Assembly: GCA_045649405.1 (NCBI GenBank)
Contig: JAZRPW010000016.1
Coordinates: 26,533 to 90,532 of the forward strand
Length of the DNA stretch: 64,000 nucleotides
DNA from: RUG11462 sp045649405
Lineage (GTDB): Bacteria > Bacillota > Clostridia > Oscillospirales > Acutalibacteraceae
Reading direction: 5' to 3'
A program made the position numbers and the translations under genes. This document shows, in pieces, positions 45,419 through 53,343 of the stretch. The notes under the pieces were generated by a model. The model ran no database searches. It was not told the origin of the DNA and saw only the letters and a list, made by a program, of their open reading frames with translations. Numbering within the stretch: the first letter of the stretch is position 1; every line of letters starts with the position of its first letter.

Positions 45419-46579
45419 TTATTTTGTAGCTTCTTTCATTACATATTTAATAGCGTCTTTTGCAACATAACCGTTGTCTTCCCAAGTGATGTTTTCACCT
45501 GTAACACCAGAATATGAATAGTCGCCTGTGAATTGTGCTTTAAGGATTTCGCAAAGTTCTGAAGCACCGATTGTTACAGGGATTTCTTCGCCTGCAGCGA
45601 TAGCAGCTTCCATTGCGCCTTTGATAGCATATACACAGTCATAAGCTGAAGCACCGAATTGGTTGAGTGTTTCTGTGTCATATTTTTCTGTGTATTTTTT
45701 GATGAAGTCGCCTGCAGCACCTTTTTTAGCATTTGAGTTAAAGTGTGAAAGCATTGAAACTTCTTGTGAAATTGTTGAAAGGTCGAGCTGACCAGCGAGA
45801 CCGTCAAAACCGTCACAACCATAGTAGATAGCATCTTTAGCAAGCACGTCTTTTGCTTGTGTCATAAAGATAGCAGCTGGTTGATAGTAGATTGGCATAA
45901 AGATGAATGAACAATCTTTAAGTGAAGAAATTTGTGATGAGAAGTCTGTAGCGTTAGCATCTGTAAATACTGTTTCAACAGTTTCGATACCAGCGTCAAC
46001 GTTTTCTTTAAATTGTTTGTAGATACCGTTTGAATATGGGTCATCTGATTTGTAGAAGATACCAATTTTGTCAAGACCTAATGAGTTAACGTAGTTAGCA
46101 GCAACTTTACCTTGGTTACCGTCAGCAAAACACATTTGGAAACCGTTGTCGTTTGCAGGAATGTCATCACCTGAAGCAGATGGTGTCAAGAAGAATACGT
46201 TGTCTTCAACTGAAAGGTTTTTCCATTCAAGACCAGGAGCAGTTGTAACTGTACCGAGTGATACTTGCATGCCTTGTTCGAGCAATGAAGAATAGTTTGT
46301 TGCAACTTTTGTTGCGTCATGAACGTCATCAGTAGCAATCAATTTAACATTGATACCATTGATACCGCCAGCAGCGTTGATTTCATCAACAGCCATTTGA
46401 GCTGAGTTTTGAACAGCTACACCGTAAACAGCAGCAGCACCTGTAAGTGGGCCTGAGAAACCGATTACATATTCAGTGTTGTCAGCTGTGTAACCTTTTT
46501 TAGCACCGCAACTAGCGAAGCAACCAAGTGCCATAACAACTACGAGCACGAGGCTTAAGATTTTTACGAATTTTTTCAT
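45419..46579 (-). CDS. livK: Branched-chain amino acid-binding lipoprotein
   Basis: The 386-residue lipoprotein has signal sequence and lipobox FASC (Cys about 24). The mature protein is a type I periplasmic binding fold (IGFSGPLTGAAAVYGVAVQNSAQ, shortened here to GPLTGAAAVYG), with the LTPSASGDD hinge region and FKENVDAGIE. It delivers amino acids to LivHM. It is the first gene of the operon and has a strong promoter upstream. The ligand could be Leu/Ile/Val or another amino acid; binding residues were not checked one by one. Confidence 0.92.
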   Translation of the reverse strand: MKKFVKILSLVLVVVMALGCFASCGAKKGYTADNTEYVIGFSGPLTGAAAVYGVAVQNSAQMAVDEINAAGGINGINVKLIATDDVHDATKVATNYSSLLEQGMQVSLGTVTTAPGLEWKNLSVEDNVFFLTPSASGDDIPANDNGFQMCFADGNQGKVAANYVNSLGLDKIGIFYKSDDPYSNGIYKQFKENVDAGIETVETVFTDANATDFSSQISSLKDCSFIFMPIYYQPAAIFMTQAKDVLAKDAIYYGCDGFDGLAGQLDLSTISQEVSMLSHFNSNAKKGAAGDFIKKYTEKYDTETLNQFGASAYDCVYAIKGAMEAAIAAGEEIPVTIGASELCEILKAQFTGDYSYSGVTGENITWEDNGYVAKDAIKYVMKEATK

Positions 46580-46633
46580 GATTTTTACCTCTTTCGAAAA
46601 TTTTGATATTATGTATATTTTATATACTACTTT

Positions 46634-46662
46634 ACTATATCACTACATTAACAATTTGTCAA
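46634..46662 (-). promoter_or_regulatory. Sigma-A promoter of the liv operon
   Basis: On the minus strand, TTGACA, 17 bases, TATAGT. Confidence 0.75.
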
Positions 46663-46719
46663 CAAAAAATTCATAATTTACGCATAAAAATTCATTTTAA
46701 AAAAATTTTAAAAAAACTA

Positions 46720-46770
46720 TTGACAAATCAAAATTTTTGTGTATAATGATAATAGTAATCATTACTATTA
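46720..46770 (+). promoter_or_regulatory. perR promoter with overlapping Fur/PerR operator
   Basis: TTGACA (46720-46725), 16 bases, TATAAT (46742-46747). Directly overlapping the -10 and start site is a perfect inverted repeat, TAATAGTAA, three bases, TTACTATTA (46750-46770), with a second nested pair AATGAT / ATCATT (46745-46763). This fits autorepression. Confidence 0.75.
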
Positions 46771-46793
46771 AGCAAAACGAAGGAGTAAAACAA

Positions 46794-47165
46794 ATGGAAG
46801 TTGCAAAGAGATTTTCAAAACAACGAGCAACTGTTCTTTCGGAGCTTTCAAAGGTTACTAGCCACCCTACTGCTGATGAAGTTTATGAAATGACCAAAAA
46901 AATTATTCCTAACATTTCACTCGGCACGATTTACAGAAATCTTAACAATCTTGAAAAAGAAGGCAAGATTTTGAAATTTGTTATTAATGGTAAAGAACAT
47001 TTTGATGGCAATGCAAACACACACATTCATCTTTGTTGTGAAAAGTGTGGTGCAATTAAAGACGTATTTGATGAAACCGCTGACATTCAAGCGGCAATTG
47101 GAAAAGTTAACTCGTTTAAAATTAACAACATTATATTAAATGGCGTTTGCAATGAATGTTGTTAG
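46794..47165 (+). CDS. perR: Fur-family peroxide/metal regulator, PerR-like
   Basis: The 123-residue protein is slightly short for the family. An N-terminal winged helix (ISLGTIYRNLNNLEKEG, 41-57) is followed by a metal-binding dimer domain with HIHLCCEKCG (His 77/79; Cys 82 and 85) and CNECC at the end (Cys 119 and 122), which form the structural zinc site. The ATG at 46794 is chosen for its AAGGAG. The neighbouring reverse rubrerythrin, a peroxide-detoxifying enzyme, favours PerR over Fur. Confidence 0.85.
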   Translation: MEVAKRFSKQRATVLSELSKVTSHPTADEVYEMTKKIIPNISLGTIYRNLNNLEKEGKILKFVINGKEHFDGNANTHIHLCCEKCGAIKDVFDETADIQAAIGKVNSFKINNIILNGVCNECC

Positions 47166-47228
47166 TTTAAAATATTTAAAAAACAAAAAATTAAAAAATT
47201 AAAATTCACTTTATCGGAGGAAAAAGAA

Positions 47229-47774
47229 ATGAAAAAGTTTGTATGTTCAGTTTGCGGTTACACACACGAAGGAGATTCTGCTCCTGCAAAATGCCCACAA
47301 TGTGGTGTTCCTGCAGAAAAATTTAACGAAGTAATGGACGAAAAATTAGTATGGGCTGACGAGCACAAAGTTGGCGTTGCAAAAGGGCTTGACGAATGGG
47401 TTGTTCAAGGTCTTCGTGACAACTTTATGGGCGAATGCACAGAAGTTGGTATGTACTTGGCTATGGCAAGAGTAGCAATTAGAGAAGGCTACCCTGAAAT
47501 CGGCGCATTCTACCAACAAGCTGCTTTTGAAGAAGCAGAACACGCTGCAAAATTCGCAGAGTTACTCGGCGAAGTTGTAACAGATTCAACAAAGAAAAAC
47601 CTTGAACTTCGTTATATGGCAGAGCATGGCGCAACTGCTGGTAAAATGGAACTTGCTAAACGCGCTAAAGAACTCGGCTACGATGCTATTCACGACACAG
47701 TTCACGAAATGGCTAAAGACGAAGCAAGACACGGATGTGGCTTTAAAGGCTTACTCGATAGATATTTTGGTTAA
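47229..47774 (+). CDS. Reverse rubrerythrin
   Basis: In this 181-residue protein the rubredoxin domain comes first (C6, C9, C22, C25) and the four-helix diiron domain follows, the opposite order to classic rubrerythrin. Diiron ligands are visible in GECTEVGMYL, EEAEHAAKF and AKDEARHG. It reduces hydrogen peroxide (and in relatives oxygen) with electrons from NADH systems, protecting strict anaerobes. CGGAGG precedes the ATG. It lies 63 bases after perR with no terminator between and so is probably under PerR control. Confidence 0.93.
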   Translation: MKKFVCSVCGYTHEGDSAPAKCPQCGVPAEKFNEVMDEKLVWADEHKVGVAKGLDEWVVQGLRDNFMGECTEVGMYLAMARVAIREGYPEIGAFYQQAAFEEAEHAAKFAELLGEVVTDSTKKNLELRYMAEHGATAGKMELAKRAKELGYDAIHDTVHEMAKDEARHGCGFKGLLDRYFG

Positions 47775-47786
47775 TTAGAAATGCAA

Positions 47787-47828
47787 ACGCAGGAAGCCTT
47801 TTGAAAAGGTCTTCCTGCGTATTTTTTT
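47787..47828 (+). terminator. Terminator after reverse rubrerythrin
   Basis: ACGCAGGAAG ... CCTTTTGAAAAGG ... CTTCCTGCGT followed by ATTTTTTT. Confidence 0.9.
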
Positions 47829-47845
47829 AAAAAGGAGTGAAATAT

Positions 47846-48340
47846 GTGAAAAAGTTACTGGCAATTTTAGCGAGTTTGCTTTTAGTGTTATCGCTAACCT
47901 CTTGCGAAGTGAATATAAATATAGGAAATCCGAATACCACTACTACAACTGAAAAAATTTCACAAACGCAAAAGCAAAAAAAGGCTAAAAAGAAAAACAA
48001 AACAAAAAAACAAACCACCACGCAAAAAGTGACTGATGCGCCGGTACAACAAGACCTTGTAACCACGCAAAAAGTGACACATGCGCCAAAAACTCAAGCG
48101 CCAAAAACCGTGGCTAAGGCAACCGCTTCAACTATTTCTAGAGACAAAGCGAAACAAATCGCACTTTCTCACGCGGGTGTAAGTGTGGCAGATATATATG
48201 ATTTTGATATTGAACTCGACCGCGAGCGCGGAAAACTTGTATACGAGATTTCGTTTGACACAAGACAAAAAGAGTTTGAATACGAAATTTTAGCTAGTAC
48301 AGGCGAGATTTCATATCATCATTCAGAGCGAGATTTTTAG
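47846..48340 (+). CDS. PepSY-domain lipoprotein
   Basis: A lipoprotein of about 164 residues: signal sequence with lipobox LTSC (Cys about 20), a Lys/Thr/Gln-rich linker (about 30-100) with the repeated phrase TTQKVT.APV, and a C-terminal PepSY domain (about 103-160, ISRDKAKQIALSHAGV). The GTG at 47846 is preferred since AAGGAG ends 8 bases upstream; another GTG at 47837 overlaps that site. PepSY domains often bind or inhibit peptidases outside the cell. No partner gene is adjacent. Confidence 0.75.
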   Translation: MKKLLAILASLLLVLSLTSCEVNINIGNPNTTTTTEKISQTQKQKKAKKKNKTKKQTTTQKVTDAPVQQDLVTTQKVTHAPKTQAPKTVAKATASTISRDKAKQIALSHAGVSVADIYDFDIELDRERGKLVYEISFDTRQKEFEYEILASTGEISYHHSERDF

Positions 48341-48388
48341 TAATTTTGAATTATTTTAATAGATTTTGTTAAATTCCTTCTAAAAACT

Positions 48389-48435
48389 AACAACACCCCG
48401 TTTGAGCGTAATTGCTCAAATGGGGTGTTGTTTTT
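48389..48435. terminator. Terminator / left copy of a 38-base direct repeat
   Basis: AACAACACCCC...TTGAGC / GCTCAA...GGGGTGTTGTT followed by TTTTT. Positions 48392-48429 recur with one change at 50481-50518. It can terminate the lipoprotein gene and, from the other side, the XRE gene. Confidence 0.85.
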
Positions 48436-48449
48436 ATTGGTAAAAAACA

Positions 48450-48731
48450 TTATAAACTTTCAAGGAAATCAATAAGTAATTTCTTTTGCTTAGGAGTGAG
48501 TTTTGAAAGTGCAACCGATATATCATCATTTTGCTTTTCTACATCAAAAAAATCCTGCAATGAAATATCCATAGCATCACACAATAATTGCAAATGCCCA
48601 ATTGTAATATCTGCCTGCCCAAGTTCAACTCTGCGTAAATGAGTTTGAGAAACGCCGGCTTTTTCTGCTAAACCATTTTGTGTAAGACAACATTTGTTTC
48701 TTAGTTCGTATATTCTTTTACCAACATTCAT
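48450..48731 (-). CDS. XRE-family transcriptional regulator
   Basis: The 93-residue protein has an N-terminal Cro/C1-type helix-turn-helix (about 6-60, with LTQNGLAEKAGVSQTHLRRVELGQ) and a short helical tail. It is divergent from the unknown operon at 48904, and the gap holds three copies of a 14-base operator-like sequence. It is therefore the probable local repressor of the island, in the style of phage or toxin-antitoxin regulators. Confidence 0.88.
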   Translation of the reverse strand: MNVGKRIYELRNKCCLTQNGLAEKAGVSQTHLRRVELGQADITIGHLQLLCDAMDISLQDFFDVEKQNDDISVALSKLTPKQKKLLIDFLESL

Positions 48732-48748
48732 AGCACTTCTCCTAATTT

Positions 48749-48831
48749 AGTCTTATAAGACTATAATATCATAATTATTTCTATAATATTATGCTTATAA
48801 GGTTGACACGTTAGTCTTATAATGCTATAAT
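48749..48831 (+). promoter_or_regulatory. Island promoter with three repeated XRE operator-like sites
   Basis: Promoter TTGACA (48803-48808), 17 bases, TATAAT (48826-48831). Sites: AGTCTTATAAGACT (48749-48762, perfect palindrome), ATGCTTATAAGGTT (48791-48804) and AGTCTTATAATGCT (48813-48826). The third fills the promoter spacer and the second overlaps the -35. Start-to-start spacings of 42 and 22 bases are close to whole helical turns. Confidence 0.7.
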
Positions 48832-48903
48832 GTGCATAAAGAAGTTATTTTCTAAATTTTATAGTAATTAGCTTCTAATTTTAATTTTGAAAGGTTGATG
48901 AAA

Positions 48904-49506
48904 ATGACAGAAAATGAAAAAAAGAACTTAAAACTTGCAAGAACATTTTTATTGCAAGAAGAAGACCAAAAAGCACTCGATTGTTACTTAGAGGTGTACA
49001 ATGAAAACGGCGACAACCCTGAGGCTTCTTATTTTGTTTACAATTCAGCTTGTACTCATGGTATTACTGATACTGAAGAAAGCAACAAAAACAAAAAAAC
49101 ATCTTACATTGCAACTTCAAAGACTATTGTAGAGGCAATGAAGTATATTGCAGAATCAGACGAATCTTTGGATGACAAGTTAGCTATTTCAGCAGCTGCC
49201 TTAGGTATGTATCTTTACATTATTGAACGTGCTTTGCAAATTCCATTCTGCGATCCTAGTGAAAGAATCGAATTAGCAGGAATCACTCTCTATGAAGTGG
49301 GCGATGCAATCGAAAAAGCATACAACTCTGACAGAACGGCAATGGAAGTAGCGGTAAAGAGTTGGAAAGAAGCTGTAAAAGTACATCAAAAATTCTATGC
49401 TTATAAATACGGCGGACGCAATGTAAATGAATATGTAGCAAAAATCCAAAAGATAGAACCTGATTATGCTATGCCTAAAAAAGCTGGCTGTGTTACTTTA
49501 GGTTAG
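48904..49506 (+). CDS. Unknown helical protein of the accessory island
   Basis: A 200-residue protein, predicted all-helical and TPR-like at its start (ALDCYLEVYNENGDNPEASYF). No membrane segment or signal peptide, no enzymatic motif. The ATG at 48904 is chosen because AAGG lies 9 bases upstream; ATG 48898 is too close. It is the first gene behind the XRE-controlled promoter, and the YidD-like gene follows by 13 bases. No family recognised. Confidence 0.65.
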   Translation: MTENEKKNLKLARTFLLQEEDQKALDCYLEVYNENGDNPEASYFVYNSACTHGITDTEESNKNKKTSYIATSKTIVEAMKYIAESDESLDDKLAISAAALGMYLYIIERALQIPFCDPSERIELAGITLYEVGDAIEKAYNSDRTAMEVAVKSWKEAVKVHQKFYAYKYGGRNVNEYVAKIQKIEPDYAMPKKAGCVTLG

Positions 49507-49519
49507 TCAAAGCAAAAAC

Positions 49520-49972
49520 ATGAGCTCTTTGTCATGGCAAGAACACATAAAAAGGTATTATGAGCAAGACCGCTTGGAAGACTTTCAGAAAACTCGCATT
49601 CTGCCACGACCTAAAACAACGCTATTCTCTGTTATGCTGTATGCAACGTTAGGAATAGCAGTTTGTGTTGGTTTTGCGATAGGGCTGATAGTTTTTTCTC
49701 CGCTTACATTGTGGATAGAAGTCATAATTGCAACATTCTTTTTAGTCTGTATGATTGAATTTTACGGATGTTGGTTGGCAATAAAAACAATAGAATGCTA
49801 TCAACATTATGCAAAAGAAGAAACAAGAAGAAGATGCATGTGTATCCCTTCTTGTTCGGAATATGCTATCTTGTGCTTAAAAAAATACGGGTTTTTTCAT
49901 GCTTTGTTAAAGATTAGAAAGAGACTATTTGTTACTTGCAAAAGCTTTGATTTCATTATTGATAATCCTTAA
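49520..49972 (+). CDS. Membrane protein with YidD-like C-terminal motif
   Basis: The 150-residue protein has a basic N-terminus, two membrane helices (about 35-60 and 63-88) and a C-terminal segment like YidD, the membrane protein insertion efficiency factor: CMCIPSCSEYAILCLKKYG with C106 and C112 spaced as in YidD, then KIRKRLFVTC with C140. Stand-alone YidD is about 70-85 residues and sits next to yidC and rnpA, unlike here. The ribosome binding site is poor, so it may be translated by coupling to the gene before. Role in the island unknown. Confidence 0.65.
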   Translation: MSSLSWQEHIKRYYEQDRLEDFQKTRILPRPKTTLFSVMLYATLGIAVCVGFAIGLIVFSPLTLWIEVIIATFFLVCMIEFYGCWLAIKTIECYQHYAKEETRRRCMCIPSCSEYAILCLKKYGFFHALLKIRKRLFVTCKSFDFIIDNP

Positions 49973-50050
49973 AAATGCATTAATTTAGAGTCAACTGATT
50001 TAGATGAAGAATAAGCAATATCATAACTTTTTTAAAAGGAGTAAAGAAAT

Positions 50051-50239
50051 ATGAGTGGTTGTTATTATGGACCATTAGAAACATGGAAGATAGTGTATTA
50101 TCCTAAAGAACTTAATGCTGGTCAAATGGGCGTTGCATTGGTGGAAGCAGACTGTCGTTCACAAGCAATGTTTACCTTTCAATCTCAATACGCAGGTCAA
50201 TATCACACTGTTAAATCATGCGAAAAACTTATTAAATAA
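50051..50239 (+). CDS. Small unknown protein (62 aa)
   Basis: A soluble 62-residue protein with AAAAGGAG at ideal spacing. It is probably related to the 53-residue product that follows: both have an aromatic/Trp-Val start, a V-x-A-x-(S/C) phrase, an A-x-x-x-F helix and a Lys-rich end with K-x-I. No known family. It lies in the island operon. Confidence 0.6.
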   Translation: MSGCYYGPLETWKIVYYPKELNAGQMGVALVEADCRSQAMFTFQSQYAGQYHTVKSCEKLIK

Positions 50240-50284
50240 CAGGATTTTTCTGTTAAAATATTTTTATGAAAAGAGGAATTTATT

Positions 50285-50446
50285 ATGTTAGATGGATTCA
50301 CACATTATGAAAGCAACGCCGTGCGTTGGGTAGTTCACCACAATCAAGGAACTACCTTTGTTCATGCTACAAGCGAATCAATAGCACTTCAAAGATTCAT
50401 GGCAAAACATCCAAACAAAGTTGTTAAAAAAATTGTTCGCGGATAA
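50285..50446 (+). CDS. Small unknown protein (53 aa)
   Basis: A 53-residue frame beginning MLDGFTHYES and ending KKIVRG, with AGAGGAA at good spacing before the ATG. It resembles the 62-residue protein upstream (FVHATSESIALQRF against LVEADCRSQAMFTF). It closes the island operon about 35 bases before the right 38-base repeat. Confidence 0.6.
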   Translation: MLDGFTHYESNAVRWVVHHNQGTTFVHATSESIALQRFMAKHPNKVVKKIVRG

Positions 50447-50480
50447 CAAATAAATAACATCACATAACAGTTAATCTAAA

Positions 50481-50518
50481 AACACCCCGTTTGAGCGTAA
50501 TTGCACAAATGGGGTGTT
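50481..50518 (+). repeat. Right copy of the 38-base direct repeat
   Basis: It matches 48392-48429 at 37 of 38 positions (T at 48415, A at 50505). The change breaks one pair of the inner stem, and only a weak T-tract follows, so its terminator function may be reduced. Confidence 0.85.
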
Positions 50519-50523
50519 TGGTT

Positions 50524-50675
50524 ATTTCTTCGGGCGACCACACAGGGTCGCCCCTACGAATGTGTACGTCATCCTGAGCGAAGCCGAAGGATCTTTAAGA
50601 TTCCTCGACAAGCTCGGAATGACATGCTATTAGATTGCGAATTAAAAACGGCGGCACCAAGGCACCGCCCTACAA
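50524..50675. repeat. Cluster of interspersed hairpin repeats
   Basis: Most of the gene-free 50447-50780 region. Three GC-richer units lie in series: GGGCGACC...GGGTCGCCC (about 50531-50551), an imperfect palindrome starting GTCATCCTGAGCGAAG and ending GCTCGGAATGAC (50568-50623), and GGCGGCACC...CACCGCC (about 50650-50669). The second belongs to the same family as 60666-60702. They look like dispersed repeats, not genes. Confidence 0.7.
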
Positions 50676-50711
50676 GTGTATGTTAAAATAAAAATTTTCT
50701 TCAAAAAGGTA

Positions 50712-50740
50712 TTTACATATTAAGTGTTTTATTGTATAAT
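50712..50740 (+). promoter_or_regulatory. Sigma-A promoter of glyA
   Basis: TTTACA (50712-50717), 17 bases, TATAAT (50735-50740), about 40 bases before the start codon. Confidence 0.7.
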
Positions 50741-50780
50741 TATTATAATTATAAATATATAAAAGCGAGGACTAAAAATT

Positions 50781-52028
50781 ATGTATCAAGATTTAATGGA
50801 CACAATTGGTTTTGTAGGTCAGTATGACAAAGATGTTGCTGACGCTATGACTGATGAACTTCACAGACAACAAAGAAACATTGAGCTTATCGCTTCAGAA
50901 AACTTTGTTTCTCCTGCTGTTATGGCAGCTATGGGCTCTGTTTTAACTAATAAATATGCTGAAGGTTACCCTGGCAAACGTTATTATGGTGGTTGCGAAT
51001 ATGTTGATGTTGTTGAAACAATTGCAATTGAACGTGCTAAAAAATTATTTGGGGCTGACCATGCTTGTGTTCAACCACACTCAGGTGCAAATGCAAACCA
51101 AGCAGTTTATACTGCATTCTTAAAACCAGGCGACACTGTTATGGGTATGAACTTGGCTCACGGTGGTCACTTAACACACGGCTCACCTGTTAACATTTCA
51201 GGTCTTTACTACAACTTTGTGCCTTATGGTGTTAATGATGATGGTTTCATTGATTATGATGAAATGGAAAGAATTGCTCTTGACTGTCAACCAAAACTTA
51301 TCGTAGCAGGTGCTTCTGCATATGCAAGAACAATTGACTTTGAAAGAATTTCAGAGATTGCTAAAAAAGTTGATGCACTCTTTATGGTTGATATGGCGCA
51401 CATTGCAGGTCTTGTAGCTGCTGGTCTTCACCCATCTCCAGTGCCTTATGCTGACATTGTTACAACAACAACTCACAAAACACTCCGTGGTCCACGTGGT
51501 GGTTTGATTCTTTGTAAAGAAAAATATGCAAAAGATATTAACAAAGGTATTTTCCCTGGTACACAAGGTGGCCCACTTATGCACGTTATCGCTGCAAAAG
51601 CAGTTTGCTTTGGCGAAGCACTTTCTGATGAGTTCAAAGCTTATCAACAACAAATCATCAACAACGCAAAAGCACTTGCTGATGGTCTTGTAAAACGTGG
51701 TCACAAATTGGTTTCTGGCGGCACTGACAACCACCTTATGCTTTTGGACCTTATTGGTACTGGCGTTACTGGTAAAGAACTTCAAAACAGACTTGATGAA
51801 TGTCACATTACTGCTAACAAAAACGCAGTTCCAAATGACCCTGAAAGTCCATTTGTAACTTCAGGCGTACGCCTTGGTACACCTGCTGCTACAACTCGTG
51901 GTCTTAAAGAAGAAGACTTTGATGTTATTGCTGAATGCATTCACAGATGTATTGTTGATTTTGAAAGCAAAGAAGAAATTAAGAAAATGGTTGCAGATAT
52001 CTGCGAAAAATATCCACTTTACAAATAA
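50781..52028 (+). CDS. glyA: Serine hydroxymethyltransferase
   Basis: The 415-residue PLP enzyme interconverts serine and glycine with tetrahydrofolate, the main source of one-carbon units. The Schiff-base Lys lies in VTTTTHKTLRGPRGG (near 230), with IELIASENFVS and HSGANANQAVY near the N-terminus. Length is normal. GAGG precedes the ATG. The rarA gene follows 37 bases later with its own ribosome binding site. Confidence 0.97.
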   Translation: MYQDLMDTIGFVGQYDKDVADAMTDELHRQQRNIELIASENFVSPAVMAAMGSVLTNKYAEGYPGKRYYGGCEYVDVVETIAIERAKKLFGADHACVQPHSGANANQAVYTAFLKPGDTVMGMNLAHGGHLTHGSPVNISGLYYNFVPYGVNDDGFIDYDEMERIALDCQPKLIVAGASAYARTIDFERISEIAKKVDALFMVDMAHIAGLVAAGLHPSPVPYADIVTTTTHKTLRGPRGGLILCKEKYAKDINKGIFPGTQGGPLMHVIAAKAVCFGEALSDEFKAYQQQIINNAKALADGLVKRGHKLVSGGTDNHLMLLDLIGTGVTGKELQNRLDECHITANKNAVPNDPESPFVTSGVRLGTPAATTRGLKEEDFDVIAECIHRCIVDFESKEEIKKMVADICEKYPLYK

Positions 52029-52065
52029 TTTTTAAAACAAATTTATAATAAGGAGAGTGAAAATT

Positions 52066-53322
52066 TTGAATACGCCTTTAGCTGATAGATTAAGGCCGAC
52101 AACCATTGATGAAGTGGTTGGTCAAACTCATCTTATAGGTCAAAACAAATTGCTCTCCAACATTATAAACTCTGGCAAAATTCCTAACATGATTTTTTAT
52201 GGCCCTTCGGGTGTTGGCAAAACAACACTTGCAAGTATTATTGCAAACGGGGCTAATATGTGTCTTAGAAAACTTAACGGCACAAACTGTTCAACAGCTG
52301 ACATTAAAGAAATTGTTGAAGAAACAAAGTCGCTTTCCGGAATTGATGGAATTTTACTTTATTTAGATGAAATTCAGTATCTTAACAAAAAGCAACAACA
52401 ATCTCTTTTGCAGTATATTGAAAACGGCGCAATTACACTTATTGCTTCAACCACCGAAAACCCTTATTTTTATGTTTACAGCGCAATTCTTTCTCGTGCA
52501 ACTGTTTTTGAATTCAAAGCAGTTGAGTGGGAAGAAACGCTACCTGTTATCTCACGTGGGTTTGACAAAATGCGTGAAGAAATGGGCGAAATTAAGGTTG
52601 AAGATGGTGTAGAAAAAACAATTGCCACTCGTTGTGGGGGCGATGTTAGAAAAGCCATTAACGCAGTTGAACTTTGTTGCTTGTCTGCGACTGAGCAAGA
52701 CGGCAAGCGTGTTGTTACAAAAGAACTTGCGCAAGATTTAACCCAAAGAAGCGGTATGAGATATGACCGTGAGGGTGATGAGCATTATGACATTATTTCT
52801 GCTTATCAAAAATCAATGCGAGGTTCTGACCCAGATGCAGCGCTTCATTATTTAGCACGGCTTTTGCAAGCAGGTGACTTGCCAAGTGCTTGCAGACGAC
52901 TTATGGTTTGCGCTTGTGAAGATGTTGGGCTTGCCTATCCACAAATTATGCCAATTGTAAAATCAGCCGTTGATATGGCTCAGGCTTTGGGGCTTCCTGA
53001 AGCGAGAATTCCACTTGCAAACGCAGTTGTTTTGGTGGCAACTTCGCCAAAATCCAACTCAGCTTACAACGGAATTAATGAAGCAATGCAAGATGTGACA
53101 ATGGGCAACGCAGGGCCTATTCCAAGACAGTTGCAAAACAAACATTTTGACAGTGCAGAGGTTGAGAACAAAGGTCAGTTTTACAAATATCCGCACGACT
53201 TTCCTAATCACTTTGTAAAACAACAGTATTTGCCTGACAAAATTAAAAATCGCAAATATTATGTTTATGGTAACAACAAAAATGAGCAATCATTTAAAAA
53301 ATATTGGGATTCAATTAAATAA
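52066..53322 (+). CDS. rarA: Replication-associated recombination protein RarA (MgsA)
   Basis: The 418-residue AAA+ ATPase is of normal length. Walker A GPSGVGKTT near residue 50, Walker B LYLDEIQ near 102, a sensor segment STTENPYF and the C-terminal MgsA region with SAYNGINEAM are clear. It acts at stalled replication forks and is related to clamp loaders. The start is the TTG at 52066: GGAG ends 10 bases upstream, whereas a GTG at 52057 overlaps that site. Confidence 0.93.
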   Translation: MNTPLADRLRPTTIDEVVGQTHLIGQNKLLSNIINSGKIPNMIFYGPSGVGKTTLASIIANGANMCLRKLNGTNCSTADIKEIVEETKSLSGIDGILLYLDEIQYLNKKQQQSLLQYIENGAITLIASTTENPYFYVYSAILSRATVFEFKAVEWEETLPVISRGFDKMREEMGEIKVEDGVEKTIATRCGGDVRKAINAVELCCLSATEQDGKRVVTKELAQDLTQRSGMRYDREGDEHYDIISAYQKSMRGSDPDAALHYLARLLQAGDLPSACRRLMVCACEDVGLAYPQIMPIVKSAVDMAQALGLPEARIPLANAVVLVATSPKSNSAYNGINEAMQDVTMGNAGPIPRQLQNKHFDSAEVENKGQFYKYPHDFPNHFVKQQYLPDKIKNRKYYVYGNNKNEQSFKKYWDSIK

Positions 53323-53343
53323 TTTTAAAGGGGAGTATAAGAA

